NCBI GenBank assembly: GCA_963697355.1
Contig: CAVONV010000013.1
Span: 124,001-188,000, forward strand
From: CAVONV01 sp963697355
GTDB lineage: Bacteria; Acidobacteriota; Vicinamibacteria; Marinacidobacterales; DATDRI01
DNA length: 64,000 bases
Direction: 5' to 3'
In this document: one piece after another, positions 7,790 to 16,842 of the stretch
How positions within the stretch are numbered: position 1 is the first letter of the stretch
Layout: each line of letters opens with the position of its first letter
Position numbers and translations under genes: made by a program
Notes under the pieces: generated by a model
Databases searched by the model: none
What the model saw: the letters and a program-made list of their open reading frames with translations, nothing else
Told to the model about the DNA's origin: nothing

Positions 7790-9772
7790 ATGGCAGATCG
7801 AGACACGACGACGACGCTCCCATCTGAGGTGGTTGTGTCGAAGCCAATGGTCATTGCTCTCGTGGGCAATCCTAACGTTGGAAAAAGCGTCATCTTCAGC
7901 CGTCTCACCGGCCAATACGCGCAGGTCTCCAATTATCCCGGAACCACGGTTACCCTCACCAGGGGGCGGGCACAAATCGGTGGAGTGAATGTGGAGGTTG
8001 TGGATACCCCCGGGATCAATAGTCTCGTACCGCAATCCGAGGATGAACGTGTGACGCGGGACATCCTTCTTGGTGAGCGACCCGACGTGGTCGTGCTCGT
8101 TGCCGATGCAAAGAATCTTCGCCGAACGCTACTGCTCATGAGCCAGCTTGCGGAGCTCAAGCTGCCCTCCGTGCTCGATTTGAATATGGCGGACGAAGCA
8201 CGCAAACGTGGAGTCGTCGTGGACGTGCATGCGGTCTCGGAGGCCTTCGGTATTCCAGTGGTAGAGACTGTGGCTACCGAGGGACATGGCATGAAAGCGC
8301 TCGCGCGAGCCCTTCAAAAGCCTTTGGTCCCCCGCAATCCCGTGGCGGATGTAGAGACCATCGCTAGGGAGCTACACGATGACATTCAGTCCGATGGTCG
8401 TCTCCCCTTGAGCCTCTTTGCGGAGTGGCTGGTCTCGAGCGATCGGGGACTCAAAGCTTCACTCACCGCGCTCGTCGGTGCGTCGCAGGTCGAGGCCGTC
8501 GGCCGAGCCGTCAAACGATACGAGAAGAAGCACCAAAGGCCTGTAGCCGTTGCCGTTTCACAAGCTCGGATTCAGTGGATCGATGCAGCCGTTGAGAGGA
8601 TGCGCCGCTTCCGTTGGGAGCATACGAGCCTTTGGGCCGATCGGATGGGTCGCTGGTGCCGTGAGCCTCTCACGGGGATTCCCATACTCTTGGGAGTCTT
8701 GTTCTTGATGTATTACTTCGTGGGAAACCTCGGTGCTGGTGTTGCGGTTGATTTTCTCGAAGAGGTGGTATTCGGCAAGTATTTGATCCCTGCTACGACC
8801 TGGGTCGTGGATCGAGTATTCCCCGTCCAATGGATTCGGGATTTTCTTGTGGGGCCCTACGGGATCGTGTCTATGGGGCTAACCTACTCCGTCGCCATTG
8901 TTCTTCCGGTCGTGGGTACGTTTTTTCTTGCCTTTGGAGTGCTCGAAGACAGCGGGTACTTGCCTCGTCTGGCGGTTCTGGCGGATCGTTTGTTCCGTTA
9001 CATGGGACTGAATGGGAAAGCTGTTCTGCCAATGGTCCTGGGGCTAGGCTGCGTCACGATGGCGACCTTGACGACGCGTATTCTGCCTTCTCGCAAGGAG
9101 CGCCTCTTGGCCACGCTCTTACTCGCTCTTGCGGTACCTTGCGCGGCACAAATCGGAGTGGTTCTGGGGATGATGGCGTGGGTCTCTTTTCGGGCGGTCC
9201 TTTTTCTATTTGCCGTTCTGGCCCTTCAGATGTTGATAGTGGGATGGTTGGCGGATCACCTCCTTCCCGGTAAGCGATCCGACTTCGTCGTAGAGCTTCC
9301 TCCCATGAGGGTCCCCGTGTTCGGCAATTTGATACGTAAGACCGGGAGTCGAGTACATTGGTTCTTGAAAGAAGCCGTTCCTTTGTTCATTCTGGGGACG
9401 GCCATTCTATTTGTGCTGGATCTCCTCACCATCTTGCCCCTCATTGTAAGAGCTGCCGAGCCTCTGATGGTAGGTTGGCTCGGTCTTCCCGCAAAGACCG
9501 CAGAGGCCTTCGTGATGGGATTTCTAAGGCGTGACTACGGTGCCGCGGGCCTTTTCGAGATTGCCCGGCAGGGACTGTTGGATCACACGCAAATCCTGGT
9601 CTCCTTGGTCACCATGACTTTGTTTGTACCCTGTGTCGCGAATTTCTTCGTCATCATCAAAGAGCATAATCTCAAGAAAGCGCTACTCATGGTGGGATTC
9701 ATTGTTCCCTATGCTCTGTTGGTCGGTGGAATACTGAACCTTCTGATCAGGTGGACCGGATTGGAGTTCTGA
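7790..9772 (+). CDS. feoB: Ferrous iron transporter FeoB
   Basis: 660 residues, standard for FeoB. The N-terminal GTPase has G1 GNPNVGKSVIF (about residues 27-37), G2 region NYPGTTV, G3 DTPGINSL and a G4-like LNMADE (asparagine kept, slightly divergent). A helical GDI-like linker follows, then the Nramp-unrelated membrane domain from about residue 285 with around eight to ten helices, including LPRLAVLADRLFRYMGLNGKAV and the conserved LGCVTMA and VPCAAQ cores. It carries Fe(II) across the inner membrane powered or gated by GTP. The ribosome binding site is weak. The DtxR-FeoA gene starts one base after the stop, and no separate FeoA is present. Confidence 0.96.
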   Translation: MADRDTTTTLPSEVVVSKPMVIALVGNPNVGKSVIFSRLTGQYAQVSNYPGTTVTLTRGRAQIGGVNVEVVDTPGINSLVPQSEDERVTRDILLGERPDVVVLVADAKNLRRTLLLMSQLAELKLPSVLDLNMADEARKRGVVVDVHAVSEAFGIPVVETVATEGHGMKALARALQKPLVPRNPVADVETIARELHDDIQSDGRLPLSLFAEWLVSSDRGLKASLTALVGASQVEAVGRAVKRYEKKHQRPVAVAVSQARIQWIDAAVERMRRFRWEHTSLWADRMGRWCREPLTGIPILLGVLFLMYYFVGNLGAGVAVDFLEEVVFGKYLIPATTWVVDRVFPVQWIRDFLVGPYGIVSMGLTYSVAIVLPVVGTFFLAFGVLEDSGYLPRLAVLADRLFRYMGLNGKAVLPMVLGLGCVTMATLTTRILPSRKERLLATLLLALAVPCAAQIGVVLGMMAWVSFRAVLFLFAVLALQMLIVGWLADHLLPGKRSDFVVELPPMRVPVFGNLIRKTGSRVHWFLKEAVPLFILGTAILFVLDLLTILPLIVRAAEPLMVGWLGLPAKTAEAFVMGFLRRDYGAAGLFEIARQGLLDHTQILVSLVTMTLFVPCVANFFVIIKEHNLKKALLMVGFIVPYALLVGGILNLLIRWTGLEF

Positions 9773-9773
9773 A

Positions 9774-10490
9774 ATGAACCTAAAGACAAGAAATGACTCC
9801 AGGAATTCGTCGACTCATACCGCAAATCATAAGGAGCGAGCTCTCGAAGAGGTCTTGGAGGCCTTGTGGACCGTTCTGGAAATGGGCGGCAGTAGTCGAG
9901 AAGATCTGAACCGAACGACAGATTTCGATATTCAGGACGAGCACATAATGGAGCTCGAGGCACGATTTCTTATCGAGAAGGACGAGCACGGCAATCTTGG
10001 GTTTACGGAGAAGGGCGAAGCCAAGGCGCGGAGCATCATTAGACGACATCGCCTTGCCGAAAGGCTCGTCCATGACATCCTCGGTGTGTCGATGTCCGAA
10101 GTCGAGGCGAACGCCTGCGAGTTCGAGCATCTTGTCGCACCGGGGATCACTGAGAGTATTTGCACGCTGCTCGGCCACCCGGCTCAATGTCCTCACGGTC
10201 GACCGATTCCAGAAGGGACCTGTTGCGCGGAAGCTAGGAAAAGCATTGAGCCCGTCGTGGTGAGCGCCGAGCAAATGGCCACCGGCGAAGAGGCTCGAGT
10301 GGCCTACATCAATACGAAAAACTACGCGCGTCTCCAGAAACTTACATCCTTCGGGATTTTTCCCGGCGTGAAAGTCAAGCTCCACCAACGTAAGCCGGCT
10401 TTCGTGCTCGAATGCGATCAGACTCAACTCGCCATCGAAGAAGCTGTGGCGAAGGAGATCTATGTGTTCAGGAAGCCCCTGCAAGGTTGA
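9774..10490 (+). CDS. DtxR/MntR-family metalloregulator fused to a FeoA-like SH3 domain
   Basis: 238 residues. Residues 20-95 form a DtxR-type winged helix (ALEEVLEALWTVLEMGG ... FTEKGEAKARSIIRRHRLAERLVHDIL). The dimerisation and metal-site region follows (EANACEFEHLVAPGITESIC, with CPHGRPIPEG, the usual DtxR pattern). Residues 160-235 form the C-terminal FeoA/SH3 domain (LQKLTSFGIFPGVKVKLHQRKPAF). It probably senses Fe or Mn and binds DNA. The gene lies between feoB and fur in a co-directional operon, so the fused FeoA domain may also stand in for the missing FeoA partner of FeoB; that second role is inference. Confidence 0.85.
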   Translation: MNLKTRNDSRNSSTHTANHKERALEEVLEALWTVLEMGGSSREDLNRTTDFDIQDEHIMELEARFLIEKDEHGNLGFTEKGEAKARSIIRRHRLAERLVHDILGVSMSEVEANACEFEHLVAPGITESICTLLGHPAQCPHGRPIPEGTCCAEARKSIEPVVVSAEQMATGEEARVAYINTKNYARLQKLTSFGIFPGVKVKLHQRKPAFVLECDQTQLAIEEAVAKEIYVFRKPLQG

Positions 10491-10498
10491 ATGAAGAA

Positions 10499-10993
10499 AT
10501 GGCACGTCGAAGAAAGACCCGTCAGAGAGAAGAGTTCGAGGTGTTCGAGCGGTATATCGTTGACAAAGGACTGAAACACTCCCGCCAAAGAGATATCATC
10601 TTGAAGTTTTTCCTGGAGACCGACGGACACCTATCCGTCGATGACCTCTATCAGATTATCCAACGGACCCACCCCGAGATTGGTCGAACCACTATTTATC
10701 GAACTCTCAAGATCTTGTGCGATGCCGCGTTGGCCAGGGCGATCGAGTTTCGGGACGGAGTAACTCGTTTCGAGCATATCTACAACCAAGATCACCACGA
10801 CCACATGGTCTGCACTTGCTGCGGCGCCATCGTCGAGTTTCGAAGCAACGAAATCCAGCAGTTGCAGAACGAGCTCGCGGAGAAGCACGGTTTCACAGTC
10901 GATTCTCACCGACACCAGATTTTTGGAGTTTGCTCCGAGTGCAAGCGGAAACCTTCGAGTTCGAAAAAGACCTCCCCGATTTCCAAAAACTAG
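10499..10993 (+). CDS. fur: Ferric uptake regulator Fur
   Basis: 164 residues from ATG 10499, eight bases after the previous stop; an in-frame upstream extension runs into the preceding gene and is unlikely. Features: winged helix with KHSRQRDIILKFFLETDGHLSVDDLY and IGRTTIYRTLKIL; the metal-binding dimer domain with HHDHMVC, CTCCG and the C-terminal CSEC pair, giving the two CxxC structural zinc sites of Fur. The N-terminal KGLKHSRQ and overall length suit Fur rather than PerR or Zur, but ligand choice cannot be settled from sequence alone. The Fur box ahead of feoB supports an iron role. Confidence 0.88.
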   Translation: MARRRKTRQREEFEVFERYIVDKGLKHSRQRDIILKFFLETDGHLSVDDLYQIIQRTHPEIGRTTIYRTLKILCDAALARAIEFRDGVTRFEHIYNQDHHDHMVCTCCGAIVEFRSNEIQQLQNELAEKHGFTVDSHRHQIFGVCSECKRKPSSSKKTSPISKN

Positions 10994-11120
10994 GCGCAAA
11001 GCCCTCCGCGGCTCTGAACCGAAGTCCGCAACCGGTTTCTAGTTATACGCTCCCTCTCGTGAAATAACTGTTAGAATAAAGCGTCCGCGAGCAAGAACGA
11101 GAGAAGGGGAGATCCGATGG

Positions 11121-12131
11121 GTGCCGGGCGAATGGATCGCGAGGCGCCAAGGAATAACGCACGTGTGCAGCACGCCCTTGTTGGAGACATCTTCAGCGAA
11201 ACCGACGATTGTTGACATTTCCTGCCTTGTCTCGGATGACCTCGAGCCGTTGTGGGTGCAGGAGCGCAACCTGTGGAGGGACATTCTCTATTGGGACGTT
11301 TCGCCCGTCATTTCAGCCATTCGTCGAGCCGTCGATCGGAGAACCCTGGCCGGTAAGGTGGCCCTCTCGGGACAAAACACACTCGGCTACGGCTACTACA
11401 TGCGGGAAGGGCACAGGGCGGTAATCGGGAGTCTCGCTTTTTTGCCTCGAGTCAACGTGACGGAAATCGGAGCACGGATCCTCGATTCCCTCATTGCTCC
11501 GCTGGAATCCGATCCTTCTGTCACTCGCATCGAAAGTCAATTTGTGAGTTTTGGTGGAGAGAGATTGGACGCCGAATTCGTATCGCGTGGATTTGACGTC
11601 CATCAAAGGGCCTTTCTCCGACGCTCAATGGCTGACGTTCCGCTTGAGAGTCCATTGATCCCTTCCCTCATTGTCGATTTTTGGGATACTTCCTGTCTCG
11701 AGCGTGCCGCCAAGTTGATGCAGCATGCCCACGAGGGACGGGTGGATGCTCAGATGAACGAGCTCTATCGCACCGAAGTGGGGTGCCAGGCTCTTTTGCA
11801 GAACATTCTGTTTCAGAGTGGCTGCGGGAAGCTGATTCCCTCGGCGTCTTTCGTAGCTCGGGACGGCGCGGGCGAACTGGCGGGGTTCGTCGTCTCCACC
11901 GAAATCTCCCCTCGTAATGCCCACCTCGCGCAGCTTGCTGTAGGTCCCGATGCGCAGGGACGAGGTCTGGGACGGTCCATTGTGATTCGAACTTTACACG
12001 CGCTGGCCCGCCGAGGATACGAAACGGTATCTCTCATGGTGAGTGGTTCCAACCAAAGGGCGTTCTCGTTGTACGAATCTGCCGGTTTCGAAAACGTTTT
12101 CGAATTCCCCGTTTTTAGTTGGGATCGCTGA
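11121..12131 (+). CDS. GNAT-family acetyltransferase, probably with two GNAT folds
   Basis: 336 residues from GTG 11121 behind AAGGGGAG (11105-11112). The C-terminal half (residues 200-336) is a clear GNAT domain: LAQLAVGPDAQGRGLGRSIV carries the acetyl-CoA loop (Q/RxxGxG/A), and SGSNQRAFSLYESAGFE is motif B. The N-terminal half keeps GNAT-like secondary structure (SLAFLPR ... IAPLESDPSVTRIESQFV ... SRGFDVHQRAFL) but lacks a good CoA loop, so it may be a degenerate copy. Substrate unknown. Its 3' end overlaps the convergent membrane protein gene by 17 bp. Confidence 0.78.
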   Translation: MPGEWIARRQGITHVCSTPLLETSSAKPTIVDISCLVSDDLEPLWVQERNLWRDILYWDVSPVISAIRRAVDRRTLAGKVALSGQNTLGYGYYMREGHRAVIGSLAFLPRVNVTEIGARILDSLIAPLESDPSVTRIESQFVSFGGERLDAEFVSRGFDVHQRAFLRRSMADVPLESPLIPSLIVDFWDTSCLERAAKLMQHAHEGRVDAQMNELYRTEVGCQALLQNILFQSGCGKLIPSASFVARDGAGELAGFVVSTEISPRNAHLAQLAVGPDAQGRGLGRSIVIRTLHALARRGYETVSLMVSGSNQRAFSLYESAGFENVFEFPVFSWDR

Positions 12132-14277
12132 ACCCCAAGACCTCGAGCTCTGTGAACTGGGGTTTAGGCTCTAGTCCGCGAAGTCGAACTTGAAGGTGTC
12201 GTGTCTCGGTCGGTTCGAAGCTCACGCTTTGGACGCCGTCTCGGGGATCTTCGATGAGCGTTAGAACGAGCTGCGCCCTCGCCGGCCATTCCGGCGGAGA
12301 GGTCCATACCCTCCGCCATCCCAATTGCCGGTCGGGGATGGATATTTCGATGTGTGTGGCCGGATTTTGCGGATATGGACCATAGTGAATGCGCAATCCG
12401 GAAACGGTGGATGTCTTCACCCATTGAATCTCGACGTGGGTCTCGAGATTGGACCCTTCGAGATCCCTTGGTGGCGCAGAATCCAAAACTATTTCGGAAT
12501 CGAAGCTCGCTAGAGGAATGGCCGCTCGCGATACGACTTCATAGACGAGATCGTTACCAAAGTCACGGATCGGTAGAAGAGGGCTCCTGTTCAGCGCCAA
12601 ACGGTTGAGAAGGCGGACCAGCTCTCTCGGCGGGTAGGCGTCCATATGAACAACGACGTATCGGACATCCAAGTGTTCGAGGAGTTGAATGGACTCCTCG
12701 GAAGGAAATCCTTCGAACAATGCCTCGAGCAGGTGATGAGAGGGTGGAATCGACCGGCTGGCGCCGTTCAGCATCGGGCGGAATCCGTGGTGTCGGGCAT
12801 AGAACAAGTGCCCGTCGTTCCTCGCTCGATAAGGGAGCTCCACAATCGCACCGGGTACAGCCTTTTTGGCCAGCCAGAGGTAGACCTCTCGCGGCCTATC
12901 GCGGAAGGGCTCTATCTTGGACGTTACGACGATGGATTCTACGATGAAGAAGCCAGCGATGGCACAGGCGATACCCTTTTTTCGAGTGCTGCCGGATTCT
13001 TCGAAAAGCCAAGCGAGGGCAAGGCCGGAGAGAGTGGCCGAGCTCAACAGCATCAAGACGCTAAAGGGGGTTACATCACGGATCTCCCGAAAGACCGGAA
13101 TGGTGTCGAACAGCCAAGGATAGACCGGAGTGTGAGGACCCAATGACACCACAATTCCACATCCTAGGAGCAGTCCGTAACACAATGCTAAGGATATGGG
13201 TCTGTTGGTGCTCGTTTCCCCGCAAATCAAGAGAATCCATCCGAAGGTACCAATAACGACGAGAGTCAATCCAGGGAATAGGGCTTCCCTGGGCTTGTGG
13301 CTATCCAGCCATTGATCGCTGAGTGCGCCGTAAAGTAGGCTCGATGAAGCGATGTACGAAGCCGGTTCAGCTGATGTGACCTCAGTGGCGGCTCGCAACG
13401 GTGCCGACAGCCCAGCTTGGCGGATCTCGAAACTGGGTCGCAAGAAAGGATAGAGAAGGGTGAGGGCGAGGGCCACAGCCGCGGTCAGAATGTAGATTGG
13501 TCCCATTGACCGAACGGACGCAGGCAAGACCACGGCCATTGTAACCGCCACGGCAATGAGGGTGACGGCCGTCCATGGGGAGCCGCAAAGGCACTGGGCG
13601 AGGATGCATCCCGTGTAACACCAAGCCCAGCGCCGATCGTCGGATTCCAGAAAGCGGTGAAGGCTTGCCAATGCTAGGGGTAGGAAGGCGTGAAGTTGCA
13701 GTTGGAGGTGCTGTAGATGGGTGAAACGATACGGGACGAAGGCATAGAACATCCCTGCCAGCAGTCCGGCGAGATGGTTTCCGGTGAGAGAAACGACGAG
13801 GATGTACATGCCCAGTGCGGAGAGTGTGGCGCAAAGGATCAATGTGACGTTGTAGGTCAAGACGAGATCGTCAGTTAGATAGAGGAAGGGAGATGCCAGG
13901 AGACTCTGTACCAAGAAATGCTCTGAGAGACAGAGAGTATTGGGTAGCGGGTAGTATTGGTGGGCATCGAACAATGCGAGAGGATCATTCAAGAGTTGGT
14001 GAGAGACCCATGAGAGGACCCAGGCGTTTTCTCGCGCGTCGGCCTCGTCGAAGGGGCCTTGGTCCCTCGGGGACAAACTGAGGGGGTAGCTGAGGATCAC
14101 TGATGCGAGGAGAAATAGGAGGGCGGCTTTCCCGAGACCTCCTGAACGTTTCGGAGCCGGCCTCGGCGGATGAAGACGCCTCATGGCCGGTCTCGGGGGA
14201 TACGTTCGGATTTTCTTCGTCACGAATCTCGTCATTGAATCTGAAAACGCGAGAGGGTTCAAGTCGGATATTTCCAT
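12115..14277 (-). CDS. Polytopic membrane protein of GT-C / YfhO-like type
   Basis: Up to 720 residues; the true start may be an internal Met (MRRLHPPRP, about residue 32). After a short cytoplasmic segment there is a first membrane helix (AALLFLLASVILSYPL), a luminal loop with a paired acidic motif (FDEADARENAWVLSW), then ten or more helices to about residue 450. A soluble C-terminal domain of about 240 residues follows, with beta-sandwich character (IVELPYRARNDGHLFYARHHG ... VQSVSFEPTETRHLQVRLRGL). This is the layout of lipid-linked-sugar GT-C glycosyltransferases and YfhO-type proteins. It is a single gene read opposite to its neighbours; no acceptor can be inferred. Confidence 0.65.
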   Translation of the reverse strand: MEISDLNPLAFSDSMTRFVTKKIRTYPPRPAMRRLHPPRPAPKRSGGLGKAALLFLLASVILSYPLSLSPRDQGPFDEADARENAWVLSWVSHQLLNDPLALFDAHQYYPLPNTLCLSEHFLVQSLLASPFLYLTDDLVLTYNVTLILCATLSALGMYILVVSLTGNHLAGLLAGMFYAFVPYRFTHLQHLQLQLHAFLPLALASLHRFLESDDRRWAWCYTGCILAQCLCGSPWTAVTLIAVAVTMAVVLPASVRSMGPIYILTAAVALALTLLYPFLRPSFEIRQAGLSAPLRAATEVTSAEPASYIASSSLLYGALSDQWLDSHKPREALFPGLTLVVIGTFGWILLICGETSTNRPISLALCYGLLLGCGIVVSLGPHTPVYPWLFDTIPVFREIRDVTPFSVLMLLSSATLSGLALAWLFEESGSTRKKGIACAIAGFFIVESIVVTSKIEPFRDRPREVYLWLAKKAVPGAIVELPYRARNDGHLFYARHHGFRPMLNGASRSIPPSHHLLEALFEGFPSEESIQLLEHLDVRYVVVHMDAYPPRELVRLLNRLALNRSPLLPIRDFGNDLVYEVVSRAAIPLASFDSEIVLDSAPPRDLEGSNLETHVEIQWVKTSTVSGLRIHYGPYPQNPATHIEISIPDRQLGWRRVWTSPPEWPARAQLVLTLIEDPRDGVQSVSFEPTETRHLQVRLRGLEPKPQFTELEVLGFSDPN

Positions 14278-14305
14278 TGATCTCCCATTGTGGGTGTGTT
14301 AGAAA
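14277..14305 (+). promoter_or_regulatory. Possible promoter for metK
   Basis: TTGATC (14277-14282), 17 bp, TAGAAA (14300-14305), about 50 bp before the metK ATG. It overlaps the start region of the divergent membrane protein gene. No recognisable SAM riboswitch fits in the 77-bp gap. Confidence 0.45.
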
Positions 14306-14354
14306 TGGCAACTTTGCCAAAGGTATCTACGCATTTGCGTTTTAGGAGGATTAG

Positions 14355-15506
14355 ATGAGTAAGGACGGCAAGCATTTCTTTACATCCGAGTCAGTCACGG
14401 AAGGCCATCCTGACAAGATTGCCGACCAGATATCCGACTCTATTCTGGACACACTAATCAAGGATGACCCGAGATCTCGAGTGGCTTGTGAGACCTTGGT
14501 GACCACGGGACTCGCCATCATTGCCGGAGAGATTACGACCAAGTCGTACGCGGATTTGCCCAATATCGTGCGGGAGACCATCCGCGACGTGGGGTATACC
14601 CGGGCGAAATACGGATTCGATTACGAAACTTGCGGGGTTATTTCCACCATTAACGAGCAGTCTCCCGACATCGCTATGGGCGTCGATACGGGCGGTGCCG
14701 GTGACCAGGGTTTGATGTTTGGTTTCGCCTGCGACGAGACCGAAGAGTTGATGCCGACCCCCATCATTTTGGCCCACAAGCTATGCCGAAGACTCACTGA
14801 GGCGAGAAAACAGGAAGTCCTTGATTTCCTTCGACCCGATGGGAAGAGCCAGGTGACGGTGCAATACGACGGAGATCGTCCGGTGCGGGTGGAAGCCGTC
14901 GTCGTGTCGGCTCAGCATTCCAACTTGGTCAAGATCGAGACCGTTCGCGACGAGATCAAGGAACATGTCATCAAGCCCGTTATTCCCGCCAAGCTCTTGG
15001 ATGAGAACACCAAGTACTACATCAATCCAACGGGTCGGTTCGTCGTCGGGGGACCCATGGGGGACTGCGGGTTGACGGGAAGAAAGATCATCGTCGACAC
15101 CTACGGTGGAGTTGGCAGTCATGGCGGTGGTGCCTTTTCCGGAAAAGACCCCACGAAGGTCGACCGTTCTGCTTCCTACATGGCTCGTTATGTGGCCAAG
15201 AACGTCGTTGCTGCGGGACTAGCTCGTAGAGTGGAAGTGCAGTTGGCTTACGCGATCGGCGTTGCCGAGCCGGTGTCGATCATGGTCGACACCATGGGCA
15301 CCGGCAAAGTCGATGAGGATGCCATCAAAGAGCTCATCCGAGCCCATTTCAAGCTAACTCCGGCCGACATCATCGAGCACCTGAATTTGCGACGCCCCAT
15401 CTTCAAGAAGACTGCCGCCTATGGACACTTCGGTCGCACCGAGCCCGAGTTCACCTGGGAGAAGACTGATAAGGCGGACGCGTTGAAGAAGGACGCAGGA
15501 CTCTAA
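14355..15506 (+). CDS. metK: S-adenosylmethionine synthetase
   Basis: 383 residues, normal for MetK. It makes S-adenosylmethionine from ATP and methionine. Visible signatures: FTSESVTEGHPDKIADQISD at the N-terminus (methionine and Mg2+ site), GAGDQGLMFGFACDE (the GAGDQG hexapeptide), GGAFSGKDPTKVDRSA (the GGGAFSGKD phosphate loop), and the C-terminal YGHFGR. A perfect AGGAGG (14344-14349) precedes the ATG by five bases. Monocistronic, ending in a terminator shared with the convergent lptG. Confidence 0.98.
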   Translation: MSKDGKHFFTSESVTEGHPDKIADQISDSILDTLIKDDPRSRVACETLVTTGLAIIAGEITTKSYADLPNIVRETIRDVGYTRAKYGFDYETCGVISTINEQSPDIAMGVDTGGAGDQGLMFGFACDETEELMPTPIILAHKLCRRLTEARKQEVLDFLRPDGKSQVTVQYDGDRPVRVEAVVVSAQHSNLVKIETVRDEIKEHVIKPVIPAKLLDENTKYYINPTGRFVVGGPMGDCGLTGRKIIVDTYGGVGSHGGGAFSGKDPTKVDRSASYMARYVAKNVVAAGLARRVEVQLAYAIGVAEPVSIMVDTMGTGKVDEDAIKELIRAHFKLTPADIIEHLNLRRPIFKKTAAYGHFGRTEPEFTWEKTDKADALKKDAGL

Positions 15507-15600
15507 AGAAAGAACTCAAGAACTCAAGAATGGGCCGGTTGCTATGGCGGTAGCCGGCCTTTTTCTTTTCTGAGTACTTGAGTACTCGAGTTCTGGGTTC
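15507..15600. repeat. Inverted pair of octamer arrays flanking a terminator
   Basis: Left arm 15512-15532: AGAACTCA, AGAACTCA, AGAATGG. Right arm 15570-15600, read on the minus strand: AGAACCC, AGAACTCG, AGTACTCA, AGTACTCA. The two arms enclose the G+C-rich terminator stem at 15533-15559. Bases 15578-15594 are identical to 6629-6645. Confidence 0.75.
15533..15570 (+). terminator. Terminator between metK and lptG
   Basis: GGCCGG (15533-15538) and CCGGCC (15554-15559) with a partly paired loop, followed by TTTTTCTTTT. It serves metK and lies 33 bp from the end of the convergent lptG. Confidence 0.75.
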
Positions 15601-15602
15601 TA

Positions 15603-16697
15603 CTATGTCCTTACATTGAACAACCCATAAAGGGCGGCGACGCCAAATAGTACGTTGGGTGCCCAGGCCGCCAGCAGCGGGGGCAGCATGGCGGATTCTC
15701 CCATGTAGGTGAACACTCGGGCCGTGACATAGTAAGACAGCCCGATGGCGATGGCGATGCCGATTCCATAGAGTGCTCCCTTCTTGCCGGGCGTAAAAGA
15801 AAACGGTACTCCGATGATCACCGTAATCAATGCGGCAAGAGGTAAGGAGAGCTTGCTCTGAAGAGCCACTTCATAGCGTACGACATCGAATCCCGATTGG
15901 CTCAGGTCTTTGATGTAATCATTGAGCTCTAGGTAGCTCATCTGATTGGAAGGTTTCTCTTCCTTGATGAAGTAGTCGGGCGGCTCGACGTTCCTGACGG
16001 TCCTCTCCTCAAACGTCTCGATTCCCCCCTCGTCGTCGTCGAAACTCCTTTCCCATCCTTTCTGAAGGACCCATGCTCCGATCGTCGTGTCCCAACTTGC
16101 CTTTTGAGCATAGAGTCTGTGGCTCAGAGTAAAGTCGGATGGATCAAAAACATAGACGGCGAGACTACCGAAGGTTCTTTGATTCGGATCGTAGTGGTTG
16201 TAGTGGTATATCTGGTTTTCTTGCCCCAACATCCATCTTCGGTTCATCAAGTTTCGAGTCTGGACAGGCCGTTTGTGGATCTCGTCTCCGATCTCTGCAG
16301 CCCGGCGATTGGAATAGGGCAGTACATAGTCCTGAAGCGCGAAGCAAATCACGCTTACAGCGAAGCCCAAGAGTATCGGAGCGAGGGCGATTCGGTAGAG
16401 GCTGACCCCGCCTGCTTTGATCGCGGTGATCTCACTCGTCTTGGTCAGGATCGCGAAGTTGACCAACGTAGCCATGAGTGTTGCGAGCGGGAGCATATGG
16501 AAGAATATCTGCGGAAGAGCTGACCCGACATACTGAAAGACCAATTTGCCCTTGATCCGATTCTCGAAAACCGGCTCCATGATCTCCAAGACGATTCCCA
16601 AAACATAAACGGTAACGAGTGCCGACAAAATGAGCAGAAAATAGCGAAGGAACTCGTGAGTGATGTATCGATCGAGTGTGTTGGGGAAACGAAGCAC
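15603..16697 (-). CDS. lptG: LPS export permease LptG
   Basis: 364 residues if it begins at GTG 16697, just before the conserved LDRYITHEFLRYF. LptG is one of the two permease subunits of the LptB2FG transporter, which extracts lipopolysaccharide from the inner membrane. Visible: TM1 (FLLILSALVTVYVLGIVLE), a TM2-3 region with LPQIFFHMLPLATLMATLV, the family motif SEITAIKAGGVSLYRI, a periplasmic jellyroll (about residues 130-270), and TM4-6 at the C-terminus (LSLPLAALITVIIGVPFSF, FGVAALYGLFNV). The open frame continues without a stop to 17078 and there encodes the missing tail of LptF, so the two may form one fused chain if the frameshift upstream is an error. No clear Shine-Dalgarno precedes 16697. 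Confidence 0.85.
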   Translation of the reverse strand: MLRFPNTLDRYITHEFLRYFLLILSALVTVYVLGIVLEIMEPVFENRIKGKLVFQYVGSALPQIFFHMLPLATLMATLVNFAILTKTSEITAIKAGGVSLYRIALAPILLGFAVSVICFALQDYVLPYSNRRAAEIGDEIHKRPVQTRNLMNRRWMLGQENQIYHYNHYDPNQRTFGSLAVYVFDPSDFTLSHRLYAQKASWDTTIGAWVLQKGWERSFDDDEGGIETFEERTVRNVEPPDYFIKEEKPSNQMSYLELNDYIKDLSQSGFDVVRYEVALQSKLSLPLAALITVIIGVPFSFTPGKKGALYGIGIAIAIGLSYYVTARVFTYMGESAMLPPLLAAWAPNVLFGVAALYGLFNVRT

Positions 16698-16842
16698 GAT
16701 GCGTTGAAAGCGAACGATCAGTACGACCCGTGAACGCGAGCCCGGTAGAGTGGTGCTCGACGCTTTGAGAGGTTTCCAGTTACGAATGCGTGAGATCAAT
16801 GGATGGGCCCATCCCCCGATTGAAATGGGCCACATGTGAGCT

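Noticed and set aside
14281..14354. SAM riboswitch before metK
   Set aside because: The gap is only about 75 bases and shows none of the conserved SAM riboswitch cores; it carries a promoter instead.
15533..15570. Terminator plus repeats as a small transposable element between metK and lptG
   Set aside because: No target duplication or terminal structure beyond the octamers, which occur widely without such a core.
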